Shown here: piece after piece, positions 1 through 12,928 of the stretch
Numbering within the stretch: position 1 is the first letter of the stretch
Layout: each line of letters begins with the position of its first letter
Assembly: GCA_000320605.2 (NCBI GenBank)
Contig: KB445803.1
Coordinates: forward strand, 1,044,060 to 1,108,059
Reading direction: 5' to 3'
Source: Gelatoporia subvermispora B
Lineage: Eukaryota > Basidiomycota > Agaricomycetes > Polyporales > Gelatoporiaceae
Length of the DNA stretch: 64,000 bases
Position numbers and translations under genes: made by a program
The notes under the pieces: generated by a model
The model's database searches: none
Told to the model about the DNA's origin: nothing
The model's input: the letters and a program-made list of their open reading frames with translations, nothing else

Positions 1-3000
1 GCTGCAAGTACCTGCGGATACTTGTCTGTAGGCGGGTTGCGGACGCCTCACGCCTGACGTTTTCGACGAACTTGCGTGCCGAGATCCCGCGCCACCAGGT
101 CTGGATCTTGATCGTGGCCTGGCGCAAAGTCTGATACTTTTTGACCGCCATCCGTCTTCGCATGTTCTTCTGCACAATCGTAACGAGGGCGTTCAACCTG
201 TTCGAACGCAGCGACTCCAGAGCCGCAAGCATACCGGCACGGAAGAAGATCTTCGTGAGACCAGGTTGATACTTGTCGGGGTCATTGATCGTCCGGTCGA
301 GGATGAGCGAGCACAGAGGCTTGAGCTCGAGTGTCTGTATCATTGGCGCCCATTCTGAGGAGTGCACGAGCATGTAGTAGCGCTCCGCGAACTCCTCGTA
401 AGTCCAACGCGAGGGATAACCAGCGCAACTGATGCGGATGGTCTCGAGGACACCACAAGCACGCAGCTGACCCAAGACTTGCTGGGGCGTGAACTCCCAG
501 GCGCGCTTCTGTTCGTTCGGCTTGATGCATCGAATGTAGTGGACGTTTGTTACATTCAGGGTCTCCATCAGGTTGACGAGCGATGCCTTGAAAATGGACG
601 CCTGTGTTGGTTTTCGCGCAACCGCGCCAGGCTTCTTCGGACCCGGCGACACAGCGGACGAGATGAGGGATTGCCGACCAGGGTCGGGGATGATGGACTG
701 GCGTTTGGACGTGCCGGTTGTAGAATCAGAGGGCGTCGGCGATGCAGGAGGAGCGTCTGGTGCTTTCGTAGCAGCAAACGCCGCGTCAAGAACCTCCTTT
801 AGGAACGCGTTCTTGGTCGCCATAAGCAACGCCATGTGTTCATCGGGCACAGTATCACGGTTCTTCTCAAGGAAGCCTTCAACCTCGTACGTGACATCCA
901 AGGCATAATGAGCAATCGTGAACGCAGAATTTCCGAACCTCGGCTTCTTGTAAACTTTCGCATTCTCCGGCTTCACCAGCTGGTTGTTGAGCTTTTGAAG
1001 GAAGGACTGGTCGGTGCCCGATGGAAGGCGTGATTCTTCGTCGAGCAGGGCCATGACTCCCAACTTGCCCTCAATAACGTCGATACATGGCTGATTGTCC
1101 GAGAAGTCGATGAAAGTCCAATTAATCTTTTCTCGGACGTACTCCTCCTGTTCGAGCTTGAAGACGTGGGCATTGAACTGGAGCGCGCCGTCAGCCCATT
1201 GAATTTGGTGTAAACAGTGGGAACACTTTACCTCCTGCTGCAATTTCTCGTTTGCATAGTTGATACAGAATTGCTCGAAGGAGTTCTGTAAAGTCTATTG
1301 AGTATACACAACCACGACAGTCTGCCTTTGAGATTACCTTCTGGAAGTGCTCGAAGCCGTAAATATCCAAGACACCGATGAACATTTCGGCCCTATTGGC
1401 GGCCTCGCCGCCTTCACCAGCCAAGCTCTCATTGACAATAGCGACCAACCACTCGAACAAGCATGCGTACACGAACTTCGAAACACTGTCACGAACCACC
1501 GTCCCCTGCGCCGCATTGAGTGAGGAGATGATCTTCTCCGAACGTGTGGTAATCTGCTTTTTGATCGTCCATCTCTTGAAGTCGGCAAGTGGGACACCAA
1601 GGAAACGCGTCGCCAATTGCAACGCGGGATCTGTGTCGTCGATGACCGCGTCTGATCGAGTTTGCGTGACCTTGATATTTCCGAGGTGAAGCAGAGCGGA
1701 AAGGAGCTTGAACACAGCCCACTGCTTCTCAACACTGATGCCGATGGTGGAAAGTGCCGTCTGTGTCTGACGGAACTCCTCGGCATCGTCTACACCTGCA
1801 ATTGGGGTTGATTGCGGGCCTCCCTGATTGAGATAATGGAATTTCGACACATCGGTATCAAGCCCGAGATCCTTGCGTTCTTTCAAAGGAGCACCAGCGC
1901 ATAGCTGGTAGAAGATGTGGTAGTTGCGCTCAATCAAAGGCTGGAAGACAACACGCGACCGTTCGAGCAGGTATGTCCTGATTCGTGCACCAACAATTTC
2001 TTGTTGACCATCAAATAAGATCTGTATCAAGTGTTAGTGATGCTCGAGAAACATTGGCAGGTACGGGACTGACTTGAATATACTTGCCGAATCGTGAAGA
2101 ATTGTCATTACGCGTAGTCTTGGCGTTACCGAAGGCTTCCAGCACGGGGTTAGTCGCCAGGATCTGACGTTCAACCTCACTGGATTCGTCTAAGGATGCC
2201 TTCGTCTTCCCTCTTCCCTTGGAGTCCGGAGGGTTGACAGACGCGAGATATCGCATGATAAATTTCGCCTGCAGCGACCAGCATTATAAGCGTAGGTTAC
2301 AGGCAGAAATAAATGATGCCTCACGGATTCTGTCTTTCCTGCACCACTATAAACGCGTCAGCCCATAGCGGCCACCACCTGAGACTGAGGGACTCACCTC
2401 TCTCCAGAGACAATGATAGTCTGACCCATCCCATCCTTGCTCATAGCAGTGTAGGCGTCTTCCGCGATGGCGAACAGATGTGGTTCCAGCTCTCCTCTTT
2501 TCCGACCATTGTATGCTTGAATGATCTCGGGACCATAGAGCGTTACTCGCTGGAACGGGTTGACGGCGATGAGGACGATTCCACTGTAGGTGTATATGCT
2601 ATGTTGTGCGTAACGATTGCGGATAGTATGGAGGACTTCAGTCGTGTTAGTCAATGCGATGGACGCTGCATAGCGATGGCATACCTGAAGGCTCGTTCAA
2701 ATGAGAGAGGGTAGCAAGGTCATCAGCCGTCTCCAGTAAGGGCGGGTTCCGCAACGGTGGCAACCCATCCTTGCCATCCTTGATCTCCTTGACGGTCGTG
2801 TCTATTGTGATGTCCTGTACGGTGAGAACCAGTAGTTAGCGGAAGCACAAGAGGTTGACATAACCAATACGCACCTTGCCGCGCTCGTCGACGAATACCA
2901 GCTTGACTGTCTCGTCTGCATTTCTGGCGGCCGATGTGACTTCGGCAGAGATCCAGCCTAGTTCCTTATCCGGGAACCATACTCTGGTCCCCTTGCTGTA

Positions 3001-3015
3001 TATGTTTTCGGCCAT
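1..3015 (-). CDS. Class V myosin heavy chain, 5' part (motor head and first IQ motifs)
   Basis: This is an actin-based motor that moves vesicles and organelles along formin-built cables. The start is the ATG at 3015-3013, which begins [20 protein letters not shown], the usual fungal myosin V N-terminal subdomain. Exons run leftwards. Visible landmarks are the P-loop ([10 protein letters not shown], split over exons near 2400-2260), switch I ([12 protein letters not shown] near 2090), switch II (DIYGFEHF near 1350), the relay helix, the actin-binding stretch with [11 protein letters not shown] near 530, and at 250-1 arginine-rich helices of IQ type ([12 protein letters not shown], then [14 protein letters not shown]). 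The neck, coiled coil and DIL cargo domain lie beyond the left edge, so the gene is truncated by the window and not by mutation. The ATP-site glycine-lysine core sits on a 22 nt exon (2346-2325). It is divergent from the formin gene. Family assignment is firm; the exact exon list was not fully resolved. Confidence 0.95.
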
Positions 3016-3695
3016 GAGCTACGCTCCGGACGAGGTGGGAAGGGCGTCGACTCGTTGGTCGACCGTTGTGCTGGAGCGCTCAGGTCGTGCTCGCCCAAGT
3101 GTAGCAGCAACGTCACGTGTCACGACCCAATATCGTAGGCGATACATATATTCTCGTCGCTCTCTGCACCACGTGTGTGGGCTTTCTCTTCGATCTCTTC
3201 GAAATATACACCGAATGTGGTGCTCTCAGATATTATATCACCGCAGTGTATTTTTTGTATTTTGAAAGATATCTTTAGAGGTACAGTCATAATCGGTCCC
3301 CAGCTCGCATGCAGACGTGATACGGGACATGGTGACAGTCACCTAGTCATTTGTGACGTGATGTTGGCCAAATCGAGATGACCTTTGATTTCGAGCGAGG
3401 CACTGTCGCTGTTCCAGTCACTGGCCAGTTGCTTGAACGCCTTCCTCGGTCTACTGTGGCTGAGTCGTCTCCAGTGCGCACTGCACACTGCGGTTCCTTT
3501 GGTTCATTCTTCCTGGAGTTTGCTTTCCACCACGGTATCTACGGCTATTGCTTACACTGAAACGTTGGTGGCAACGGCGACCGCGAACGTCTATGTTCCC
3601 GAAGTCATAGACGTGACCACGACCAATTACTGTATACCCGTTCTAAGTCCTGAGGCCCACTTGCGTCTACTTTCTCTAGGCACTATCTCTTAACT
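3016..3695. promoter_or_regulatory. Shared intergenic region between divergent myosin V and formin genes
   Basis: These 680 bp separate the two start codons and must hold both 5' leaders and promoters. Only short ORFs occur, and they show no recognisable domain. I see no clear TATA box or repeated operator-like motif. The head-to-head layout permits co-regulation but does not prove it. Confidence 0.5.
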
Positions 3696-6600
3696 ATGGA
3701 GACACTCTTTGGGAAGAGGAGGAATCGACCCCGCCAATCATCTATAACTGCTCAGGACGTGAGCGAACGATCGCATCGACCTCAATCTCACGCGTCACTT
3801 GGCACCAGCCGCTCGGAAAGTACTCGTAGTTCGCGCTATGGGTCCTCTCTGTCGCCTGCCGAGAACCACCCACATCTATCGACCCTCTCGTCATCATTTC
3901 ACAAGCATGTTCTCGGCGACGAATTCTACTTTCCCCGTCCAGAGAATGACGAGGACATTGAAGCTTTGTTCATGAATATTATGAGGCAGCGCGACCTCGG
4001 AGACATACCTCACATGTCAATTGAGCAGAAATGGAACATTGTGTACAACGATGAACAAATCAGGTGGAAAGACGAGAGGCACCGCGAGGAGCAGGCAAGA
4101 AGGCAGACTGAAACGGGACAGGCAGCCGGAATTGTTGATGGTACACCGGAATGGTACATCAAGAAATTCCTTGACAAGACTGTCAGCGCAAAGAATGCGT
4201 CTAGTTTGCAAGTCTCATTGCGGAGCAAGGAAGTCGAGTGAGTTCTCATAATAACAGTTGTCATGTTTGCGACACTCATAAACGCCAAGATGGTTCCGCC
4301 AATTCATTTCCCTACAGGGTACATCTGTGCTGGCGCAGACCATGTACCATATTAGTCGGAAAGGCGTCCAGCGGTAAGCCTGTTATGACATGCCATTTGC
4401 GTATATTGATCAATTGAGCATGATTAGGCGACCGCATGACAATGAGCTAGAGTACGAGATCGCGAAATGTCTCAAACAGATCCTGAACAGTGCCGTACGT
4501 GATAGTAGTTATGTGCAATGAGAGGATCGCGTCTTACTCTATGACTTAGTTTGCTGCCGAAGAAGCGTTCAGTCATGGCAACTTCATCCTGCAAGTGACA
4601 TCTGCGTTGAACTCTCCATTCCTGCCTACTCGCAAGATCGTGCTCGACATTCTAGTTTACGTGGAGTTCTGGCAAGAACATGTAAATCATCCACGAGTCA
4701 TGGCCGCTCTAGAGGCCTTGAGTAACGCAAACGGTGAACCTGGCGTCCCGTTTGCGTACTGGTTCAAGACTTGGGAGACGGCACTTCGCGGGAGAGGACG
4801 GCTTGGCACGTTAGTCGGTGCCAGCGAGGACATCAAGAAGCATGGTGGCATTGATCCATCACTGAACGAGTACACAGTATGTACACCACCAGCCCTTATG
4901 CGTAGTTTATCTCACTCGATCATGGTAGTCTTCCAACCTCCTACTAGTAAACCAGATCTTAGATGGCGCTGAGGATCTCGACATCCGGGTTCACTTTCGG
5001 ACACAGATGGAGAGCGCTGGGATCCAGCGAATTGTCGCGCTCTGTCGAGAGTATGGTATTCCCAACATCGACAGACAGATTGAGATACTGCAGGAGAGGT
5101 TCAAGGAGGACGAGAAGGCTCTGAAAGAGCGACTCGACCAAGAAATCCTGCAGGATCTCACGAACCCCGAGGAGGTGTACAACGCCCTGAAAACGAGGAC
5201 GGAGGGCTCTAAAGCACACGACTATTTCCTATCGATGATGCAGCACCTGCTGCTCATCCGGGAAGACGGTCCAGCGCTTGTCCACTACTACCAGCTCATT
5301 GACTCGCTTGTCACCGATGTCGTCCTTGACAAGAAGTTGGCTGGGGCTGAGCAGAGACTGGGTAATTCGGTGGAGCGCATCATAGCGCAGTTCAACGAGG
5401 CCGATCGGTATCAGCAGGCCGAGGAAGAGCTGGCGAAAGCGCACACGACTGCGCTGCAGTACCGCTTAGAGAAGGAAGCTCTGGAAGAGGAGGTTGCGCA
5501 GGGTGGCGACGGCCTGGTCGGCTCGCTGAAAGCGAAGGTGTCACATCTGGAGGAGAAGCTGCATGTGTCACGCGAGAATTACACCAGGCTGCAGGGGCAG
5601 CTCGAAGCGCAGAAAGCTGGATACGAGGAGCAGATCGAGCAGCTGGAGGCCCAGATCATGGAGCTGTTCCGCATGCTGAAGGAAGTCAGCAAGGGCGCGA
5701 GCAAGATTGTCGAGAATGCTGGTTCCATGGACCGCAAGACACTCATCGACACCCTTGAGAGGCACTTTCAACGCGACAAAACAATCAGCATCTTGGAGGG
5801 TAGGGGCAAGCGACGTAAGCGCAAGACCAACGGTCAAGAGGTGCCTGGTGAAGGTTCGGAGGAGTCGGAGGACGAGAATGAGACGCCGACAAAGCAGGGC
5901 GCCGGCCGTCGGCGACAAGCCACTTCTTCCAAAGGCCGCTCCAAATCGACGAAATCTGGTAGGCAGTCTGAGCAGCAAGTCGGGCGAACATCACAGTTTA
6001 TGGATGCAGATGACGAGGTCGCTGAAGAACAAATCCAGCAGCAGATTGCGGAGGGTGCGATTGTGAGTGAACTGCCTAAATCCTCGGGAAACTGGCTAAA
6101 TACATCTCTGCAGTATCCTGTGCGCGAAACTCCGGCATCACCCCGTAGTATTCGAGGTTCACCAAAGCGTAGAGACGTCCGGCCTCCTTTGGGAGAGTTT
6201 GTGCCGTCATCATCCAAGCTCAGTAACCAGGTCGCACCTCGTGTAGATGACGGTGCAGATGCCAGCGAGCAGAGTGCCAGCTCCGCAGCGGAACAAGATG
6301 CAGACAGTCTGCTCGGCCGGTCGAGTTCCCTCAGAAGCGGCTCCTCTGCGCTCACGCAGCCGACGTCGATCAGCTCAGCGACATCTGTCGAGAGCGATCG
6401 AGCTGCTGTTCCAGGGACCCTTGCCGAGCAATTGCGCAGACACCTTACACTCAAAGGCCGCCCACCACCTTCACCAAGTCCTCAGTCATCCCCTACGCTG
6501 CCAACCTTACCTGAAGAGTCTTTGGCCCCAGATAGCTCGGTGCCGCCGCCGCCTCCTCCGCCTCCTCCGCCTCCTCCGCCTCCGCCTGGCGGCTCGGGTG

Positions 6601-8992
6601 CCCCGCCGCCGCCTCCTCCCCCACCGCCACCTCCACCGCCACCATTCAGCGCCAAAGCTGGTGCGGCTGGAGGTCCGCCTCCGCCGCCACCGCCGCCCCC
6701 TCCACCTCCTGGTGGCAAACTCCCCGTACTTACCGCTTCCGGGTATGGCGCACCCATCCCTCCTCCCCCGCCCCCAGCGCCAGGCCTCAGAAGCGCTTTC
6801 TCGTCGAACTCCAATTCTGCTCCTGGCTCGGCGCGCACGTCCATGCTTCTTGGCGCCAACATCAACAACCTGTTGTCTGCGCGCAAGGATCTGCCGATCA
6901 CACCCGGCACGAAGATGAAACAGCTCCAGTGGGACAAACTTCCGCAGCAGCAAGTCGCAAAGACAGTCTTCAGTGAGGAAGAGCCACAGAAGGAGGAGGA
7001 CTGGATCAAGAAACTCCAGTTGGATGGTGTGTGGATGGAGATGGAGGAGGACTTCAAAGCGAAGCAGCTGGTCATCAACCTGATGGGTAAGTGGATGGAT
7101 ACAACCGCCTGGACAGCCTGTTGACTTCCTGATTCTAGCCAAGCAAAAACGAGCTGAGCTGAAGAGTGTCCTGGACCCACAGACGAAGAAGCGCGTCGGT
7201 CAGTGGGCGAAGTCGAATTCTGCTTCAGATCTGCAATCACTCACATATGCCTTCGCAGAGATTCTCATTCAGACGGTCAAGAGGTTGCAGCCTGAAGAGA
7301 TTGCGATGAAGATACGTCATTTCGATCAGGAAGTCTGCACCCAGGTTTTCTTGAGCGAGTTGAAACCTGTTTTGCCCAACCCAGAACAGGTGAGGACCTA
7401 TCTTAATCGATGGAAATCAACTTCGCTCACTGTATATTAGATTGGTAAACTCAATGTTTATCGCAATGCCGATGCAGAGGAGCTGGCCGGCCTTCATCCA
7501 TCGGACCGCCTCATGGTTCAACTTATTAAACTTGATCGCCTGAAGCCGCGTATTGAGGGTATGTTGTATAAGTGCAAGTTCGATGAGACGTGGTCGCTTC
7601 TCGACGATGTGAGTCATCGTCTGTTTAATCCCAAAAGGTGGTCTAACTTCGTGGCAGAGCGCCAGGAAACTCTCGGAAGCTGGTAATGCGCTGTTGCATG
7701 CTACGCACTTCAAGGAGTTGCTCAGTGTACGTATACTGGTCGTCCCGATGCTGTCCTTGACCCTGACATATTGTCTCGTAGCTGATTCTCCTCATTGGTA
7801 ACTACATGAACGGCACAGGTGTCAAGGGCGGTGCTTTCGGTTTCCGAGTCAGCAGTATCAATAAGGTACGCACCTTAGAAACTCGTGGATATAGTGTGTT
7901 GAGATCTCCCTCTTTCTCTTAGCTCGTCGATACCAAGTCCCTTCATAATACTACATTGCTGCATTTCCTCGAGCGGACGGTATCGAAGCATTTCCCCGAC
8001 ATGGAGCACTTCTTGGAGGAACTTAGTGCACCTGCAGAAGCATACAGAGGTTAGTGCATAAAATCCCATATCGTGCATTCTGTCCCTCATGGGTCGTTAC
8101 AGTCAACCTACAAGATGTGCGCAAGAGCCTCGGCGAGCTGCGCGAGGGTCTGAAGGCAATACGGCAAGAGCTCACTGAGCATTTTGCCGACCCAGAACAA
8201 AGTGATCGTTATGGCAAACAGATGTGGAATTTTGTTGGGAAGGCTACAATGTTGCTGGAGGATTTGGTAGATGATGTCAACCATGCCGGTGCGGTATATT
8301 CGGAAGTCGTCAATTATTACGGTGAAGACGAAAAGAGTATGCAGTCCTCGGAGTTCTACGGCATCTTCAAGACATTCGTCACTTCCTATAAGGTACGTGT
8401 CCCGAATGCTCAAAACAGGTCACGCTGACATCTATTTCAGAAATGCAAAACCGACAACGTCACCATCGCCGAGGAGCGCTTGGCACTCGAAAGAAGACGA
8501 CAAGCAGCAGAAGACGCAAAAGCCAACAAGCAAAGGGCTGCGGATGCTAATCACGACCCTGAAGACACCTCTGTGTTGGATAATTTGCTGGAGAAATTAC
8601 GCAGTGGCGAAGGTGTTGGCCGCAAGGCAAGACGCGCGCGACCAACGGCACCGAAGCCTGCGGTTCCATTGAACTTGAACGCAGACATCTTATTGGGCTC
8701 CGGCGGTGGTAACGATGCTGCAGACCTCGCCAGAGATATGTTGGCACGCCTTCAATCTGACGGTTTCCAAGCAGTGCCAGCTTCTCCCACTACATCTACA
8801 ACAGCACGGAGGTCAACCCGCCGGCGACTCCAGGGTATTGCTAAAGAACTGGAGGATGCAACTGCCGAGGAAGCTTCGCTGCAAGAGACTGCTTCTGTAG
8901 CAGGCTCGATGGACTTTGAGGAGGACGTGACCGCTGTCGGCTCAGTGCTGGATTCAGAAGGAGACACTGTGGTCGCAGACGATTCCCAATAA
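3696..8992 (+). CDS. Formin (FH1-FH2 actin nucleator; SepA/For3/Bni1 type)
   Basis: Formins nucleate and elongate unbranched actin filaments for polarised growth and septation. Twelve exons can be read: 3696-4237, 4290-4373, 4428-4494, 4550-4876, 4956-7086, 7139-7389, 7441-7608, 7658-7726, 7782-7865, 7923-8049, 8103-8392 and 8441-8992. They sum to 4,692 nt, an uninterrupted 1,563-residue frame, which supports the splice calls. Order of parts: basic, serine-rich N-terminus; Rho-GTPase-binding/FH3 region (for example WFRQFISLQGTSVLAQTMYH and the PFLPTRKIVLDIL armadillo-like helices); coiled coil near residues 430-560; FH1 with three long polyproline tracts (6541-6770); FH2 from about 6890 (TPGTKMKQLQWDKLP) through LLIGNYMNGTG; and a basic, then acidic C-terminal tail where the autoinhibitory DAD would lie. 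Start: first ATG in frame after the divergent promoter. Confidence 0.95.
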
Positions 8993-9294
8993 TTCCTCAA
9001 GACTATCGCCCTCTTAACAGCACAACCATTGATACCCCGTCGTTGCATATCTTATTGCTTTGGACGCTATCACACTATCTTAGAATCTTGATGTATACCT
9101 CGCTAATCGAGCAGGACGGACTGGGAAAATGGTCGCACTATCGTTGCACGGCTCTGTAGAATAAATACTGTAGTACCATGGTGTATTCCAAACACGTATC
9201 GCTGTGCGGTGCGCGATTTACCGTTTGCGCCTCAACGCAGTAGATATAAGCTCTCATGGATGACTATCAAAATCGGTGCATTCCGCAATGGCCT
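8993..9294. other. Short convergent intergenic region
   Basis: This is the 3' flank shared by the formin (plus) and the RNA-binding gene (minus). It must contain both polyadenylation regions. AATAAA-like text occurs at about 9160 (GAATAAATAC), suitable for the formin transcript. Nothing else is evident. Confidence 0.4.
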
Positions 9295-12200
9295 TCAGCT
9301 ACCATATCGCTCCCGGGCCTGGTCCTTTGTCAGATCTAGTCGAAGCATCCTACCGAATGCAACTCACCGCATCTTGTGCCATCTGAACATACCCTGAATA
9401 ACCATCGGCATACTTCCCGATCTCCTTGCCCTTACTAGCACCGAGGCCCACTCCCTGGGTGTATATCGCGGTTTGACTGCCAGGTTCGCTACGTCAGCTG
9501 CTTAATGCATATGAGGAAATATAGAACACACATAGGCTCAACTCTGCCTGTACCATCGGTTCCCAGCCCAGTGCCTTCTTTCCAACCCATGAGCTTCAAC
9601 AGCTTGTTACCAACGTTGCTCTCGTCGTTCCCAGGATTGGCTGGTGGTGGCGGCGGCGAAGGAGGAGGCGGTGGACCCTCGGCATGTTTTCTCTTGCCTG
9701 CGACTTTACTTGACTCAGTCGGCAACGGGATGTCAGGTTGATTGTGCATAACGCGTCTCTCGGACGCGCGGTCACGATACTTCGGCTGTTCAGTCTTGGC
9801 TCGGGCAGCATTGGCCTTCTCCCTGGCAACGTCTCGCAGATTGGCGTCCTTGAAGTTCTTCTGTAAGATAGTAAAAACCCAACTCAGAATTTCGCCTAAT
9901 GTAAGCTCTTGGTAGGATTATTGCCTTGTGGAGATCAGATTCCTTATTATGCCGCTTCAATTGCTCCAACGTTTTAAATTGTCTTGCGCAAAGCAAACAT
10001 GCCATCTTCGTAGTATCCGCGAACTCGAATTCTAGTTCGACAGGCGCTGGTGTGGCAGACTTTGCCTTCGTACTAACCGCTGGTGCCGGTGCCGGTGTAG
10101 CCTGTGAGGACACAATGAGTACGGCTGAAAAATTGCGGCTGGCGGGGACCCACGGCAGTAGTAGTCTCAACGGGAATCGCGGCAGCGGTATCTACGCTCA
10201 GGACTTCTTGCACCTGATTCCACTTGTTTATGTTATTTGCAGTCTGTGCCACAGTTTGATGAGATTCATGTTTGCCATCGAACATCCCACAGCACCACCT
10301 CACCTTCTTGCTTGCGATAAGCGGCGCGACTCGTTTCGCGGCAGTAACTGCAGGTACGACAACGTCAATGGGCGAATCCATAACGTCATGTACGCGCATC
10401 TCAAGGCATGAAACAAACCCTTGAGGTCTTGGACGTCGCTCTTCTCATCTTTCTTCTGCTCCGCATCAGGTTCAACCGCCCTCTCCTCGGCACCCTGTTC
10501 ACTGTTCTCCGCGGATGGTAGATCCTGATCCTCATTCATTGAGAACGCCGAGGTTATTGGCGTAAATTTCTTCACAGGGTTGGGCCCGGTGGATGTACTT
10601 CCCCCGCCAGCCTTGTTTAGAAGACTGCCTTTGAAGCTCAGTGTTACCGGCTTGTCCGATACCGGAAGAGCCGAAGCCTCAGTTGGCCGGTCATCCACAG
10701 GAGTGGCTAGGAGTAGGTGCAATCATGAGCATGTTTTAGAAAACAATTCGCACGGCTCACCTTTCACTTTCTTCTTTTCCTTCTTCTGTTTCTCCTGCTC
10801 TGCGGCTGCCAAATTTTGCACGGGTTCTTCCACCTCGAACTCAAGGACAGCAGCCGTCGACGCCTCATCCCAATATCGTACCCAGGTTCCCTCAACACCA
10901 CCAAGCCCTAGCGAGGATGAGAGACAAGCTTCATCGCGAAGGGAATAGTCTGGCAATGGCTGGAACGAGTACGGATGGGCGAATGAAGCTGCAACCGGAC
11001 GATCTGATATTCGGAAACCAGATGGGTGCAGTTGCGGTGACATCGTTGCTCCAAGGACCGCGGACGCAGACTGCGGAACCAAAATTCCATCAAAGTCTCT
11101 CAATGACAGGTAGGAGTACATACCGGTACATCGACAAACTCCACAAAGGCAAAGCCCCAACTGGCCATAGTGCCTTTGTCCTTGATGAGGATAATTCTCC
11201 GCATGCCCTTGCCGCCTTCTTTACCCACCCCCGAAGAGTTCTTCATTGCCTGCGCAATGGCTTGTGGGCCAGAGAGTGGGTCTAAGCCGCGGAACAGAAG
11301 CACCGGTGCCTGCGTGTTGCCAATGTCGCGTGTCCCGTCGTTGGCAAACATCGGGCCACGAGCGCGCTTCTCCCCTGGGCTTGCCGACTGTGAATAATCA
11401 ATCTTGACCCGGCGTCCGCCCGGAGGCGCGGGGTTTCCGGCCTCGAGCGCCTTATAGAACGCTGTCGTGGCAGTGGCACCGTGCGATGCAGGGGGCGGGA
11501 CCTGGATGAACGGGAAAAGCGGGTCGACGAATTTGCGGGCTTGATCAATGCTTGAGAATTGTGCGAATCCAAATCCCTTGGAGACACCTAGAGTCAAGGT
11601 GCAACAAGCCATGCAGAAGAAAACGTCAATGCACTGCGGAGAGCAGGAAGGACGAAGGGGCAAGTGCCTGTGGATCTATCTCGGATTATCGTCACGGTCT
11701 CAACGCTGCAGCTGTTGCTGACGAGGTAGGCTTGAAGCTGTCGGTTCCAAGATATGAGCGCAGTGACTCGGACATGCTTAGGAATAGGAACAGACGTCGG
11801 CTTCCGTGAAATCTGGGTCCAAGCCTAGGAAAATGACGTGCGGGCTGGGCTCGCTAGGTATCAATCTTTTCTTGACAAAATTTCCTCCCCTCTGTTCATT
11901 GTAGTGAGCGGCTGCATAGAACATTCATAACAATTAGACGTACCTGTCCAAAGCCTCCATCATAGGACTCGTCATGACCATGTTCGTAGCTATTGTCATA
12001 TCCCTATAGGGCTTGTCAGTACTGTTCGCAGCTCTCAGGTGAACAGAACTCGCTCCGTTGTTGAACTTCCTCCGCTTTCCGTCTGAAGTGTAGTCATCGT
12101 CCCTAGGATGCACGTTGCTCCTCGGGGCGGTGTGCTGCCACGAGCCGCCTCCTTCTTCTGAATACTGCTTCCCTCTGTCCCACTCGCGATTAAACGCCAT

Positions 12201-12299
12201 AAGTTGTTTGACGAAAGCCTGGTCGTGGTCGTAGGCGTGTGGTGTGTGATAGCGATAATCAAGATATAAGTCGCAGCGGTTGTAGTGGTTCACAGGCAA
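9295..12299 (-). CDS. RBM5/RBM10-like RNA-binding protein (two RRMs, C2H2 finger, G-patch)
   Basis: It probably acts in pre-mRNA splicing: the G-patch family activates DEAH helicases and RRMs bind RNA. In order on the minus strand: a charged N-terminus (HDQAFVKQLMAFNREWDRGK); RRM1 (STG then VSKGFGFAQFSSIDQA, 11680-11530); RRM2 (APVLLFRGLDPLSG and WGFAFVEFVDVP, 11310-11110); a linker including GTWVRYWDE; a C2H2-type finger (MACLLCARQFKTLEQLKRHN, near 9990); and a proline run followed by a G-patch (KLLKLMGWKEGTGLG near 9600, then GVGLGASKGKE). The overall order matches RBM5/RBM10, but no OCRE octamer repeat was seen. Two ends are unsure. The frame is closed upstream of about 12300 with no suitable ATG, so the start is probably on an upstream exon or at a downstream ATG. 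The C-terminus may end at the stop at 9352-9350 or continue to 9295. Confidence 0.85.
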
Positions 12300-12369
12300 G
12301 GGGGTGTCTGAGAAGCCGCCCGCAGTCGTCCATAGGCGCTAACATCTCTCCTCTCGCTTCATCGTCAAC

Positions 12370-12856
12370 ATGGGAGGCCATGGTCAGTCATTCTAACGCT
12401 GATATGTGACACAGTCACTGAACCATGATTCAAACACAGGGTTTGTCCGGGTGAGCTATCTTAACGAGGGAGGTTCGCTGTACTGTCAATAACAACTGCT
12501 ATTAGACCGATCCCGCCATCGAAAGATGGGCCCAGATGGTATATAGCTCACTTCTGTTGCTCTTGCTAGTTTCGCATTTTCTAATGTCTCTGTTATAGCG
12601 CGAGAATGTGTACAAGCACTTCCGCTGGACACCGCGCACGACAATGATTGGCGTTTATAGCCTCGCAATTATTCCTGGCACCATCTTCTACCTCGCATCC
12701 AGTGGCTACGTACGTGCCTCACCCCAAATTTGTGTTCTTTCGCTTAACAGGCGTGGTCTTTGTGAACAGTTGAAGTGGGACTGGGTTGGGAAGCGCAAGG
12801 GCGAGTCCCTCCTCCGGAACCCCCCGCCGCCAGCACCAGCAGCAGATGAAGAGTGA
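12370..12856 (+). CDS. Complex I accessory subunit, NDUFB4/B15 type, with micro-exons
   Basis: This is a small inner-membrane accessory subunit of respiratory NADH dehydrogenase. Five exons join in frame to 84 residues: 12370-12382 (13 nt), 12440-12450 (11 nt), 12506-12538 (33 nt), 12599-12709 and 12770-12856. The result begins MGGHGFVRTDPAIERWAQM, contains the conserved KHFRWTPRTT, then one hydrophobic segment (IGVYSLAIIPGTIFYLAS) and KWDWVGKRKGESLL, and ends with a proline/alanine tail. These blocks are characteristic of fungal B15-type subunits. The lengths sum to 255 nt, a multiple of three, which supports the tiny exons. It is head to head with the RNA-binding gene, whose N-terminal exon may overlap this start region, and convergent with COQ7 (72 bp between stops). 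Confidence 0.88.
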
Positions 12857-12928
12857 TTAAATGATTACGTCTATTCAGCCGGGTGTTATACAATACGTCG
12901 TACAATGCCAAACATCGTCCTCGTGCAT

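Noticed and set aside
6482..7240. Long glycine-rich and arginine-rich frames antisense to the formin FH1 region
   Set aside because: They are the mirror of the polyproline codons (CCG/CCT runs read backwards) and contain no domain.
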